64,000 bases of DNA, from the NCBI RefSeq assembly GCF_021504595.1, contig NZ_JACSGT010000002.1, forward strand, positions 186,001-250,000. The letters are read 5' to 3'. The position numbers were made by a program, and so were the translations under genes. This DNA is from Chryseobacterium indicum. GTDB taxonomy: Bacteria; Bacteroidota; Bacteroidia; Flavobacteriales; Weeksellaceae. The notes under the pieces were generated by a model. It worked only from the letters and a program-made list of their open reading frames with translations. It was not told where the DNA came from and made no database searches. This document shows positions 8,848 through 17,276 of the stretch, one piece after another (positions within the stretch are counted from its first letter, which is position 1; each line of letters opens with the position of its first letter).

Positions 8848-8959
8848 CTTCTGTTATTATTAAGGCGCAGTTGACTCATAATTGCCTTTGATTATCATTT
8901 TCTTATGTGAAAATATCGTTATTGTCAGCAAATTTTATCAACTACTTTGCTAATTTACA
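8848..8959 (-). mobile_element. Right end of the Tn7-like element, probable TnsB-binding sites
   Basis: Read outward-in on the minus strand, the end starts TGTAAATTAGCAAAG. Two similar GC(A/T)AATTT blocks lie near 8930 and 8949 on the plus strand, spaced about 20 bp apart, as expected for repeated TnsB sites. The tnsA promoter must also lie in this 112-bp interval. Bases GGAGG at 8960-8964 are the candidate target duplication, but the other copy is not visible. Confidence 0.6.
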
Positions 8960-9637
8960 GGAGGAAGTTATCCGCAGCCTGGAGAAATTTCACTGGCTCA
9001 CAACGGGGTTTTGTTTCTGGATGAAATGCCGGAATTTAAAAGAACGGTTCTTGAAGTAATGAGACAGCCTTTGGAAGATCGTGAAGTTACCATTTCAAGA
9101 GCCCGATTTACGGTAAATTATCCTGCCAGCTTTATGCTCGTTGCTTCGATGAACCCGAGCCCGAGCGGTTTTTTTCCGGATGATCCCAACAACACTTCCT
9201 CCACCTACGAAATGCAGCGATACATGAATAAGCTTTCCGGACCGCTTCTGGACAGAATAGACATTCATATTGAAGTGCAGAAAGTGGAATTTGAACAGTT
9301 GGCAGAACGCAGAAAAGGTGAAAAAAGCAAAGATATCCGAAAAAGGGTTCTCATTGCCCGCGAAGCACAGAGAGAACGTTATAAAGATTTAAAAATCAGC
9401 TACAATGCTCAAATAGGACCGAAAGAAATTGAAAAGTTCTGTGAACTTGACACGGCTTCTTTCAGCCTTATTAAAACAGCAATGGAAAAACTGAACCTTT
9501 CCGCCCGTGCGTATGACAGGATTTTAAAAGTAGCACGAACCATCGCCGATCTGGAGGAATCTGAGAATATTCTTTCTCACCATGTTTCAGAAGCCATCCA
9601 ATACAGAAGTTTAGACCGCGAATTCTGGAACGGATAA
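8960..9637 (+). pseudogene. comM: comM/yifB 3' fragment (Mg-chelatase-like AAA+ helicase), split by the transposon
   Basis: The C-terminal ~225 residues of YifB/ComM, a ~500-aa hexameric helicase that promotes branch migration during natural transformation. The frame is open straight from the transposon edge with GGSYPQPGEISLAHNGV, then Walker B 'LFLDEMPEF', sensor/arginine-finger region 'SGPLLDRIDIHIEV' and the C-terminal 'LSARAYDRILKVARTIADLE' domain. The Lon-like N-terminal domain and Walker A are absent because the Tn7-like element cuts the gene just before GGSYPQP. ComM function is almost certainly lost, though dprA (61317-62441) is intact. A strong hairpin terminator follows. Confidence 0.9.
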
Positions 9638-9684
9638 TAATGGACACCAATGATCAAATTATATTTTAATTATTATTTTTTATG

Positions 9685-9719
9685 GTTTCGGGGCAGCTTC
9701 GCTGCCCCGAAACTTTTTT
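9685..9719 (+). terminator. Rho-independent terminator after comM
   Basis: A 13-bp perfect stem, GTTTCGGGGCAGC with GCTGCCCCGAAAC, around a TTC loop and followed by six T. Confidence 0.85.
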
Positions 9720-9734
9720 CAATTCTTTTTAAAT

Positions 9735-9751
9735 ACGACAAGTTTTGTCGT
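9735..9751. repeat. Small palindrome, copy 1 of an intergenic motif
   Basis: ACGACAAGTTTTGTCGT is a 7-bp-stem palindrome. Nearly the same motif occurs in inverse orientation at about 56537-56555, also between genes. Confidence 0.45.
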
Positions 9752-9752
9752 T

Positions 9753-10142
9753 ATGAAGATTCATGTTTGCAAAAAAGATCAGAATAAAACCCAAAATAAT
9801 ATAATGAAAACTGCTGTAGAAATTTCGGAAAAAGAGACCAAAGAACATCATTTTAAATCCATTATTCTTCTCTCAAAAGATTTTGCTCCGCATGAAAGTT
9901 CGGTGGAGGAAATAGACACTGCCATTCTTAGAAATGATTTCGGGATTTTAATTATTAAAAATAATCAGGATCAGACGGCTCAGTTTTCATGGCAGAAAAA
10001 TATCGTTTCTTCCAATACGGAAAGTGGGTATTTTAAAGAGATAATGAATGATCTGGGCGTAACTGTTCATCATAATGGAGATTCTATTACGGTGATTAAT
10101 GGTGGAGTGAAACAGTTTCTGACTATCCATTTTATGGTTTAA
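9753..10142 (+). CDS. Unrecognised 129-aa cytoplasmic protein
   Basis: Not recognised. A mixed alpha/beta protein with no signal peptide, no Cys-based metal site and no clear motif; the second half has strands 'NDFGILIIKNNQDQ' and 'DSITVINGGVKQFLTIHF'. The start could be ATG 9753 or the internal ATG at 9804 (MKTAVEISEK); the second gives a less basic N-terminus. It is a monocistronic unit bounded by terminators at 9685 and 10164. Confidence 0.55.
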   Translation: MKIHVCKKDQNKTQNNIMKTAVEISEKETKEHHFKSIILLSKDFAPHESSVEEIDTAILRNDFGILIIKNNQDQTAQFSWQKNIVSSNTESGYFKEIMNDLGVTVHHNGDSITVINGGVKQFLTIHFMV

Positions 10143-10163
10143 TTTAAAAAAGCCAGCCTAAAT

Positions 10164-10199
10164 AAAAAAGTCCGCATCAAAATAATGAGCGGACTTTTT
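10164..10199. terminator. Bidirectional terminator
   Basis: AAAAAGTCCGC pairs with GCGGACTTTTT. A- and T-runs on both flanks let it serve the plus-strand gene ending at 10142 and the minus-strand operon ending at 10239. Confidence 0.8.
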
Positions 10200-10238
10200 C
10201 ATCTATAATAAGAACTGTTGAATGGATAACGGAACTTT

Positions 10239-10715
10239 TTAAATTCCTCTTTTTCCTTCAAGAATCATCTGAATCATTTTCAGCTTTCTGTTTTCTCTGG
10301 TTTCCGTTTTCTTTGCTTCTTCAATCCAGCGGATATATTCCTTTCTGTGGGTATAGCTCATTTTCTCGAATAATATTTTCGCTTCAGGATTTTCATTAAA
10401 CAGCACTACAATATCTTTCGCAATCTCTACTACCCTTTCTTCTCTGTCTTCCGTTAAAGAAACGAAAACCTCATCGCCGAAAGTCTTTCCGAGCTGTTTT
10501 CTGATTTCCTGAGTTAAGCCTAAAATATGACAGTCGGACTTCATTTTAGCGAGGCTTCCCCGGTATTCAACTTTTTCGTCAAAAACCGCTTTGATTTTTA
10601 CCTGTTCTTTTTTGCCGAATAGCTCCTCTGTGGAAAAAGGAAATTCCACAAAAGCCGCATTCATTTTACCATTTTGCTTAATAACCGCCTTAAATTGTAC
10701 AGAATCTGTTTTCAT
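10239..10715 (-). CDS. YdeI/OmpD-associated family protein
   Basis: 158 aa. The N-terminal half matches DUF1905 ('FKAVIKQNGKMNAAFVEFPF', 'YRGSLAKM', and a helix 'LTQEIRKQLGKTFGDEVFVSL'). The C-terminal half matches the bacteriocin-protection/OmdA module ('MSYTHRKEYIRWIEEAKKTE', 'ETRENRKLKMIQMILEGKRG'). Family proteins are small and cytoplasmic; their exact biochemical role is unclear. It follows the lipoprotein gene by ~10 bp on the same strand, probably one operon. Confidence 0.85.
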   Translation of the reverse strand: MKTDSVQFKAVIKQNGKMNAAFVEFPFSTEELFGKKEQVKIKAVFDEKVEYRGSLAKMKSDCHILGLTQEIRKQLGKTFGDEVFVSLTEDREERVVEIAKDIVVLFNENPEAKILFEKMSYTHRKEYIRWIEEAKKTETRENRKLKMIQMILEGKRGI

Positions 10716-10725
10716 AACTTAAAAT

Positions 10726-11400
10726 TTAGCACAATAACCACCACAGATTAAAATTATCCAGTTTTCCGTCTTTGAAATAGAACATAAATGAATCTTCTGT
10801 TTCTTTTCCAACCGGAATACTGAAGCTCTGAATATTCTTCCGATCCGTATCTTCTATTTTCAGTTTGGGAAATAGCTTTTGAAAATCTTCAACAGTGGTT
10901 TCCTGTGAAAGGATAATATGATGCGACTTAATCTCAAAACGGTTGTTTCCGGATTTAGCACTGCTGAAAATAACCTTGTGATTGTTTGAAATAAATTCGG
11001 CATTGTTGGTATAGAAAGTGGTTATTTTACCATCAAAGTTTACAAGATCTTTTCCGTATGTTTTTTCCATCCAGGATTTATCCAGCCATTCAAAAGGATT
11101 TCCGCATTCCCATGGTTCCGTTTTAACAGAATCCTTTTTTGGATGAAGTTTTTGGAATTGTTCCTGAGGTAAAACAATATCATTTCCATTCACCTGAACA
11201 TTCTCAATTTTGAGAAAATCATCAGTAAATACTTTAGATGATTCTCTTTCTGATCGTTTTTCTTTAGGTAAACTGTCTTGTTTAATAATCGTTTGTAAAG
11301 AATCTTTTTCCTGTAAAGATTTTAAATTTTCCTTCTCTTTTTTCTGACAGCTCCATAATGCTAAAAATATCAGCAAGCCCCCGAAAATTTTACTTTTCAT
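10726..11400 (-). CDS. Uncharacterised lipoprotein
   Basis: 224 aa with a lipoprotein signal: a hydrophobic segment 'IFGGLLIFLALWSCQKK' with the lipobox Cys near residue 18. The mature part starts with a charged Lys/Glu/Ser linker, then a globular domain containing 'PWECGNPFEWLDKSWMEKTYG' and a C-terminal 'DSFMFYFKDGKLDNFNLWW'. Family not recognised. Predicted anchored in the cell envelope. First gene of a two-gene operon with the YdeI-like gene. Confidence 0.7.
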   Translation of the reverse strand: MKSKIFGGLLIFLALWSCQKKEKENLKSLQEKDSLQTIIKQDSLPKEKRSERESSKVFTDDFLKIENVQVNGNDIVLPQEQFQKLHPKKDSVKTEPWECGNPFEWLDKSWMEKTYGKDLVNFDGKITTFYTNNAEFISNNHKVIFSSAKSGNNRFEIKSHHIILSQETTVEDFQKLFPKLKIEDTDRKNIQSFSIPVGKETEDSFMFYFKDGKLDNFNLWWLLC

Positions 11401-11450
11401 TTTTTAATAATGTATTTTTTGATCGGGTTAAAGTAATAAAAATTCAGCAT

Positions 11451-11480
11451 AAAAAAACCGCGAAAGTTTACTTTCGCGGC
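11451..11480 (-). terminator. Terminator of the S46 peptidase gene
   Basis: CCGCGAAAGT pairs with ACTTTCGCGG. On the minus strand it is followed by seven T. Confidence 0.85.
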
Positions 11481-11499
11481 TTCGGTATCTGTTTAAAGA

Positions 11500-13701
11500 T
11501 TATTTTTTCTTTGCTTTTGCAGGAGCTTCTTTTGGCATTTTTGTTTTGGTATCTGCAGGAGTATTACCGTCTCTTACCAATTGTAATTCGTCGATAAGTC
11601 TTCTTGCACCTGCGTATTTATCGATCGTCCAAAGAACGAAACGAACGTCTACGTTGATGGTTTTCTGCCATTCCTGTTCGAAAACGATATCTCCGCTTAA
11701 AGCCTCGCTGTTTCCATCGAATGCAATACCAATTAAGTTTCCGTCTGCATCGATTACCGGAGAACCTGAGTTTCCTCCTGTAATATCATTGTTGGAAAGG
11801 AAATTTACCGGCATATAACCTTTTGCATCTGCATACTGACCGAAATCTTTAAGGTTATAAAGATCGATCACTCTCTGCGGAAGATCAAACTCTTCATCTC
11901 CTTTCTTGTATTTTCCTACAAGCCCCGTCATGTCAGTATAATAGTTATCGGTAATCCCGAAGTAGTTTCTGTCTGATCTGATCGGCAATTTATCTACCGT
12001 TCCGTACGTTAATCTCATGGTAGAGTTTGCATCCGGATAGAATTTTTTCTCAGGCATTGCCTTCATTAATCCTGCTAAGAATAATCTGTTGTTTTTAGCA
12101 AAATTATCATCAATTTTTACAAATCTTTCTGCAGAAGCTTTTTGATCTGCCATAATTCCGTTTGCAATTTTCCAAAGCGGATCTGCATCCAGTTTCAACG
12201 GATCAGGATTCAGCATAAAGTTTGTTGCAGAAGTTTTGTTGGCGAAGATTGAAGAGTAAGCAACATTCGAAAGATTTTTAGCATCCAGTCCCATAATGGT
12301 TTCAGAAGCTACATCTTTGTTTACTCTTGTCTGGTAAAGGTTTACCATAGAGTTCATCATTTCGCCTTCAAGCTTGATATTGATGTTTTCGTAGGCTGAT
12401 TTCAATGCAGCCTCTACTTTCGGCTTCATTGCCAGTCTTCCTGCCATATCCTGTTTTGCATACGCCTGAAGAACATTTCCTACCTGCAGTGCAAGTGCGA
12501 AATATTTAGAATTTCTGGAAAGCTGCGTCATGTACATTCTCTCCACATTTCTGTCTGAAGTCTGCTTGTAATAAAGTCCGATATCTTCTAAAACTGTTTC
12601 GTACTCAACCACGTTTTCAGGCTGTACTGCCCAGGTTTTAAATCTTTCTTCGATTTTTTGCTTGTCTGTGATGGTTCCGTTTTTAATAACGGCATCAATA
12701 GTACCTTGTCTGTTTTTCCAGTAGTTCGCTACAGAAGCATATTGGGAAGCATAGTTCAGCTGAGTTCCTTTGTCTTTATCCATGTACTTCTTCATTACAT
12801 CCATGGCTAATTTAGAAGCTTCAACCCAAGCCGGATAATCTTTGTTTACCATCTGTTGAATTCCGTAAGAAGTCAGGTAACGGTTGGTTCTTCCCGGATA
12901 TCCCAAGATCATAGAGAAATCTCCCGGCTTTACTCCTTTCAGAGAAACAGGTAAGAAATGTTTTGGTTTTAAAGGAACATTGCTTGGAGAATATTCTGCC
13001 GGATTTCCCGCTGCATCAGCATATACTCTGAAAATCGTAAAGTCCGCCGTATGTCTTGGCCACTCCCAGTTATCGGTATCACCTCCAAATTTTCCCAATG
13101 CAGAAGGTGGAGCTCCCACCAATCTGATGTCTTTATAATCCTGGTAAACGAAATAGTAGAATTCGTTTCCGTTAAAAAAGTCTCTTACAACTACTGTGTA
13201 TTTTCCGTTCTCAGAGTTTTCAGACTGGATCGCTTTTGTTTCAGCGTCGATCACAGCTTTTCTCTCTGCCGCGGACATATTGTTGTTTAATTTAGAATTG
13301 ATTCTTTGCGTAGCATCATCCATTCTTACCAAAAATCTCACGTAAAGATCTTTAGCATTGAATTCGTCTTTCTGCTTCATTGCCCAGAAACCGTTCTTCA
13401 GATAATCTTTCTCCGGTGTAGAAGCTGCTGCTACAGCACCGTATCCACAGTGGTGGTTGGTGAAAATAAGACCCTGATTAGAAACAATCTCTCCTGTACA
13501 GAATCCTCCAAAGCTTACAATTGCATCTTTTAAGCTCGAATTGTTGACAGAATAAATTTCTTCCGGTGTAAGATGCAATCCTTCTTTTTGCATGTCTACC
13601 CCATTCAGTCTTTTCACGAGCATTAACAGCCACATTCCCTCGTCTGCCCTCATCTGGACAAAACTTAAAAGGAAAGTGAATAGTAGTAATATTCTTTTCA
13701 T
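11500..13701 (-). CDS. S46-family dipeptidyl peptidase, DPP7-like
   Basis: 733 aa from ATG 13701 (MKRILLLFTF, signal peptide); the longer frame to 13806 lacks signal character. The S46 family removes dipeptides from peptides in the periplasm and serves peptide-feeding Bacteroidota. The catalytic His lies in 'FTNHHCGYGA' (around H84) and the Ser in 'ITGGNSGSPV' (S645). The residue that separates DPP11 (Arg, acidic P1) from DPP7 (Gly, hydrophobic P1) sits 18 positions after the Ser; here it is Gly663 in 'AFDGN', so a DPP7-type preference is inferred. The C-terminus has a Lys/Pro/Ala-rich tail without a clear T9SS signal. Divergent from the META-domain gene. Confidence 0.9.
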   Translation of the reverse strand: MKRILLLFTFLLSFVQMRADEGMWLLMLVKRLNGVDMQKEGLHLTPEEIYSVNNSSLKDAIVSFGGFCTGEIVSNQGLIFTNHHCGYGAVAAASTPEKDYLKNGFWAMKQKDEFNAKDLYVRFLVRMDDATQRINSKLNNNMSAAERKAVIDAETKAIQSENSENGKYTVVVRDFFNGNEFYYFVYQDYKDIRLVGAPPSALGKFGGDTDNWEWPRHTADFTIFRVYADAAGNPAEYSPSNVPLKPKHFLPVSLKGVKPGDFSMILGYPGRTNRYLTSYGIQQMVNKDYPAWVEASKLAMDVMKKYMDKDKGTQLNYASQYASVANYWKNRQGTIDAVIKNGTITDKQKIEERFKTWAVQPENVVEYETVLEDIGLYYKQTSDRNVERMYMTQLSRNSKYFALALQVGNVLQAYAKQDMAGRLAMKPKVEAALKSAYENINIKLEGEMMNSMVNLYQTRVNKDVASETIMGLDAKNLSNVAYSSIFANKTSATNFMLNPDPLKLDADPLWKIANGIMADQKASAERFVKIDDNFAKNNRLFLAGLMKAMPEKKFYPDANSTMRLTYGTVDKLPIRSDRNYFGITDNYYTDMTGLVGKYKKGDEEFDLPQRVIDLYNLKDFGQYADAKGYMPVNFLSNNDITGGNSGSPVIDADGNLIGIAFDGNSEALSGDIVFEQEWQKTINVDVRFVLWTIDKYAGARRLIDELQLVRDGNTPADTKTKMPKEAPAKAKKK

Positions 13702-13789
13702 TTTATAAAATAATTTTTGTGTCGCTAATTTAGTAATTTTTTTACTGTCTGATGTCTGAGAATGGTATGAAAATGGATTCCGGTGGCTT

Positions 13790-14224
13790 ATGAAAAAGAT
13801 ATTCACTGCAATTTTAACAGTTTTGTGCCTGAGTTTTGTTTTAAACTGCTCTTCCGCAACCGTAAAAAATCCACAGATCCAGAGAGAATGGATGCTGGTT
13901 TCTTTTGGCAGTTACTCTAAAGAAGAATTAATAAAAAGCAATGCTAAAATTGATCTTACCTCTCCTCTTGAAAACGGAAAAATAAAAGCTTCCGCCTTTA
14001 TGGGATGCAATAAACTGTTTTTTACATCTGAATTTAAAAAGGAGAGTCAATTAAAAATTTCGCAAGTTGTCTCCACAGAAATGGCGTGCCCGAATATGAA
14101 ACTGGAAAGTGATTTCTCCCGGAATATCAAAACAATGAATCATTACAAAGTGGAAGGACATTTTCTGACTTTAAAAAATGATGAGGGAAACAGCATGAAA
14201 TTCATTGCCGCAGACTGGGACTGA
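13790..14224 (+). CDS. META-domain lipoprotein (HslJ-like)
   Basis: 144 aa. The lipoprotein signal ends at 'SFVLNCSSA' (Cys near residue 20). The META domain follows: 'REWMLVSFGSYSKEEL', 'ASAFMGCNKLFFTSEF', 'STEMACPNMKLESDF', and the final 'FLTLKNDEGNSMKFIA'. These Gly-Cys-Asn and Thr-x-Met-Ala-Cys motifs define META/HslJ proteins, often linked to heat or novobiocin resistance; the exact role is unknown. Divergently transcribed from the S46 peptidase gene with only 88 bp between them. Confidence 0.85.
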   Translation: MKKIFTAILTVLCLSFVLNCSSATVKNPQIQREWMLVSFGSYSKEELIKSNAKIDLTSPLENGKIKASAFMGCNKLFFTSEFKKESQLKISQVVSTEMACPNMKLESDFSRNIKTMNHYKVEGHFLTLKNDEGNSMKFIAADWD

Positions 14225-15050
14225 TTTAAATTTATTTTCTATTACCCTTACTGACTTTAAAGCTTTCCGCTTTTCAGTTATTATAATTTCATTCATTCTT
14301 TTCTAAATTTTTCCGGTTAACGAACTAAAATTACAGCATTCCGGTGTGTTTCCACGATTATAAAAAAATATTGACGGGTTTTGACTGCTTTTGACCGGTT
14401 TTGACCGGTTTGAAAACCCATTTCTTCGGATCATGTTCGGGTCTTCTTCGGATCGGCTTCGGAAAAATGGGATTTTTTCCGAAGGAATACCGAACAACAG
14501 TCGAAGGATTTTGGGAGAATTTTATGAAAGTATTTTTGCTTCATTATACGCTTCGGCTCCGCTCGGTGTGAGATATCTACAGCAAAACCTTCTAAAAAAC
14601 TTTTAAATTAATCATTATCGGAAGGTCTCCCAAATGACGGAACAGGAAGTATACAAGGTTTTATTGATGAATTTTCAGACAGAATTTCATTTGAGATTCC
14701 TAAAACACTGCATGCATAAAATTATTATCAAACTTTTTATATCTTCTGATATACATTTTATAAAGGCGAATATTCCTTAAAACCATTTCGAATACTAGTA
14801 GAAAACAATAATATTTCAGCCTCACAAACAATTGTCATTCAATCCAATATATGAAATTCAAAATAAATAAACCCGAAATATTATAAAGAAGGGAAGCAAA
14901 AAATTTTTGCAGAAATACAGCTTCTTTTTTAATGAATTTCACGAAAGAAGTTTTGCCCCAACCCTCTATTTTAATTAGCTGACATATAATCAAATAACCT
15001 TCAAACCACCCATCAACAAAGGAATTTTTTAATTATTTTTAAAATAAAAA
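14225..15050. other. Gene-free stretch with short repeats and coding debris
   Basis: Near 14379-14411 the 10-11-bp unit TTTTGACCGGT repeats about 2-3 times. Phrases of CTTCGGATC type recur at 14425-14465. Two short frames look like worn coding sequence on the plus strand: ~14620-14719 (GLPNDGTGSIQGFIDEF, stop) and ~14757-14852 (YKGEYSLKPFRILVENN, stop). No intact gene is seen. Confidence 0.5.
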
Positions 15051-15082
15051 TTTGCTTGATATTAATATTCCATTTATATTTG
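15051..15082 (+). promoter_or_regulatory. Bacteroidota-type promoter of tRNA-Asn
   Basis: TTTG at 15051, a 20-bp spacer and TATATTTG at 15075-15082 match the TTTG/TAnnTTTG pattern. The tRNA begins 22 bp downstream. Confidence 0.7.
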
Positions 15083-15104
15083 CACTACTAAAACAATAGG
15101 ACAT

Positions 15105-15178
15105 TCCTCCTTAGCTCAGTTGGTTAGAGCATCTGACTGTTAATCAGAGGGTCGCTGGTTCGAGCCCAGCAGGAGGAG
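15105..15178 (+). tRNA. tRNA-Asn (GTT anticodon)
   Basis: A 74-nt cloverleaf: 7-bp acceptor TCCTCCT/AGGAGGA, D arm GCTC/GAGC, anticodon arm TCTGA/TCAGA with loop CTGTTAA (anticodon GTT), five-base variable loop, T arm GCTGG/CCAGC with loop TTCGAGC, and G as discriminator. CCA is not encoded. A terminator follows. Confidence 0.97.
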
Positions 15179-15190
15179 CTTAAAAATCAG

Positions 15191-15225
15191 AGAGTTACAA
15201 CAATAAAGTTGTAACTCTTTTTTTT
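15191..15225 (+). terminator. Terminator after tRNA-Asn
   Basis: AGAGTTACAAC pairs with GTTGTAACTCT across a short loop, with a run of eight T after it. Confidence 0.85.
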
Positions 15226-15400
15226 GCACATAATTTGCAAGTGGAAAATCCGTAAAATATCAATAGTATTTTTTAATCAACATATTTTTTATACAGAATG
15301 ATTGGAATATGAAAAAGAATCATCTTACACAACGAGGCGATTACAAATCGGTAATTTTACATATATTGCGAACTAATTGACTTAAAAAAAACAAAATTTG

Positions 15401-16834
15401 ATGAAAAAAAATATCTTCTTATTTTTTCTTATAATCTTCTCATTTTCAAAGTCTCAGGTATCAGAAAAGACCCTTGAAATTATAAAACCACTGGAAAAGT
15501 ACAAATCTTTTTATGCTTTAAATGGAGAATCAAAAGAAATTGAAAATACTCTGGAGAAATTCAGTTCAGCAGATGAATTGTTGTACTTAGCAAATAATGG
15601 GGAAAACTCCTATATAAAAGCTGTTGCGATCAATGTACTCACCAAGAAAAACGACAACAGGCTTATAGAGATTTTCAAAAATAATCTACAATCGCAAGAA
15701 CAAATAATTTTCTCAACAGAATGCTTATCAGATGGAATGTTGCTTCCAAGTTATATTTTTGATACCATAACCAATAACCCAAATCTTTCTGAAAAAGAAA
15801 AAGAATCTTTAACGGAAAGCTTAATTAAAATAGCCATCGATTCTCAACCCGTTAATACAAAGCTTCTTGAACAAGTACGATACAGCATTCCGACAAGTGC
15901 CGAAAATTATTTAAAACTCCGTAAGCAGGTTATAGAGAGCAGATCATCAGAATTATTAATCGCTTTGGCAAAATACAAAAATCCAAATGATATTGAATTG
16001 ATCAAGAGTTTTGGTGAAAATTCATTCTTGGCAATTGAAGAATTTCCCGATGATCGTTTTCTTCCTTTTCTCAACGAGAACATTCAAAATTCCAAAAAGT
16101 TTCCCTTTATGTTTGCTTTATCCGGTTATTGTAATGAAGAAGCTAAAAAGATTGTTGATAAAGTGATAGCATTTGAGAAAAATGAAAACAAGAAAATTGA
16201 CTGTGGAAATAATTGTTTGACAATACTTTATCAACAAGTATATATCAATAAATGTTCAATCTTCCGACCAAGTTTAGAGAATTTATGGTTAACCGATAAA
16301 GTGATCTCTTTTGAAATTCTTGATAATTATGAAAAAGACCATTCAAAAGAAGAAACGCTTGCTTTTATCATGAAAGGCTTTCTAAAAGATGGAGAACCAG
16401 CAATTATTGCTTCCAATATGTATGATTCAGAAAATATGGTGGAAAATATAACAAGTGATTTAACTTATGATGACAATTTAAGACTCATCAAATTATTAAA
16501 AAAAATCAAATCACTCTCAAACAATAGTTATAACGATGCTATCAGAAATACCCTCAAATTTATTGACGACCTTAATACCGATACTTTTATATCAAAATTA
16601 AACGACAATTCAATCATTCTTCAAAATAAAGATGTCCTGCTTGAAAAACTGAGAACCAATGAAAATGCATATGGACTAATATCCATAATGGACGGAATAA
16701 AAATTCTACAGGATAAAAAGCTATATGATGAAGGGGCAAAAATCGTTGTACAAAGGAAAAATGAATTTTTGAAATCTTCTATTTGGGAGAAATCATACAA
16801 AGAATTTATACGCGATAACAAAATAAAAGAATAG
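15401..16834 (+). CDS. Secreted helical-repeat protein, unrecognised
   Basis: 477 aa from ATG 15401. The N-terminus is a signal peptide (MKKNIFLFFLIIFSFSKSQ). The rest is almost wholly helical, with repeated units of HEAT-like spacing such as 'YIKAVAINVLTKKNDNRLIEIFKNNL' and 'LLIALAKYKNPNDIELIKSFG'. Probably a periplasmic or secreted protein-interaction solenoid. It is followed 15 bp later by a small zinc-ribbon protein on the same strand. Neighbours are decayed genes, so this may be a remnant of a toxin/immunity locus; the role is unknown. Confidence 0.65.
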   Translation: MKKNIFLFFLIIFSFSKSQVSEKTLEIIKPLEKYKSFYALNGESKEIENTLEKFSSADELLYLANNGENSYIKAVAINVLTKKNDNRLIEIFKNNLQSQEQIIFSTECLSDGMLLPSYIFDTITNNPNLSEKEKESLTESLIKIAIDSQPVNTKLLEQVRYSIPTSAENYLKLRKQVIESRSSELLIALAKYKNPNDIELIKSFGENSFLAIEEFPDDRFLPFLNENIQNSKKFPFMFALSGYCNEEAKKIVDKVIAFEKNENKKIDCGNNCLTILYQQVYINKCSIFRPSLENLWLTDKVISFEILDNYEKDHSKEETLAFIMKGFLKDGEPAIIASNMYDSENMVENITSDLTYDDNLRLIKLLKKIKSLSNNSYNDAIRNTLKFIDDLNTDTFISKLNDNSIILQNKDVLLEKLRTNENAYGLISIMDGIKILQDKKLYDEGAKIVVQRKNEFLKSSIWEKSYKEFIRDNKIKE

Positions 16835-16849
16835 TAATAATTTTAACCA

Positions 16850-17266
16850 ATGCTAGACCTGAATCATCCACGCACAAGAATCATATTTAAAGCGGCAGGT
16901 TATACTGACAGGCTAAAAAATTATTGCGGAAAATATACTGTTGAGAGTTTTAATGACAGACAAGAAACTTTTATACAAATGTCTATTATCTGTGATGAAT
17001 TTGAACAATTTTACAATCTGAATTTTGCTACTATCCAAAGGGATGTCAAAGAGATAATTGATACAATTAAAGCTGAAATTGATCATCTGAGCAAAATAAA
17101 CGATCAAACAGAGCCTGAAAATTGCAAAGTTTGTAATAGCAAATTATTTGTTTACAAATCACTAATTAAAGAATTTGGAACGTTTTATTTTTGTAATAAA
17201 TGTTCTGAAATCATTGTTGCCAAACTCAATGAGCTTGAAAGTATAACAGGAGCCGTTTTCATTTAA
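16850..17266 (+). CDS. Small protein with C-terminal zinc ribbon
   Basis: 138 aa. The helical N-terminal two thirds include 'DVKEIIDTIKAEIDHLSKIN'. The C-terminal ribbon has two CxxC pairs, in 'ENCKVCNSK' and 'FYFCNKCSEI', spaced as in a treble-clef or rubredoxin-like zinc site. No signal peptide. It sits 15 bp after the helical-repeat gene and may be cotranscribed. Function not recognised. Confidence 0.55.
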   Translation: MLDLNHPRTRIIFKAAGYTDRLKNYCGKYTVESFNDRQETFIQMSIICDEFEQFYNLNFATIQRDVKEIIDTIKAEIDHLSKINDQTEPENCKVCNSKLFVYKSLIKEFGTFYFCNKCSEIIVAKLNELESITGAVFI

Positions 17267-17276
17267 TTCCACTGAA

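Larger units (their letters stand above)
2822..8959 (-). mobile_element. Tn7-like transposon core module inserted in comM (left end not seen)
   Basis: The module comprises tnsA, tnsB, tnsC and tniQ in Tn7 order on the minus strand, plus a convergent 565-aa gene. The right boundary is placed at 8959/8960: DNA to the right is coding sequence of comM, and the transposon strand starts 5'-TGT. No matching left end or comM 5' half was found in bases 1-2821, so the element probably extends beyond the window and the IS5 copy and genes at 1-1890 would be cargo. comM is a known target of Tn7-related Tn6022/AbaR elements in Acinetobacter; finding it used in a flavobacterium is the notable point. Confidence 0.8.

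Noticed and set aside
12884..13533. Plus-strand open frames across the S46 peptidase gene
   Set aside because: They are antisense shadows of a well-supported gene with no start context or family features.
14303..14606. Two opposite 64-71-aa frames around 14.4 kb
   Set aside because: They arise from the TTTTGACCGG and CTTCGGATC repeats and have low-complexity, non-protein-like sequence.
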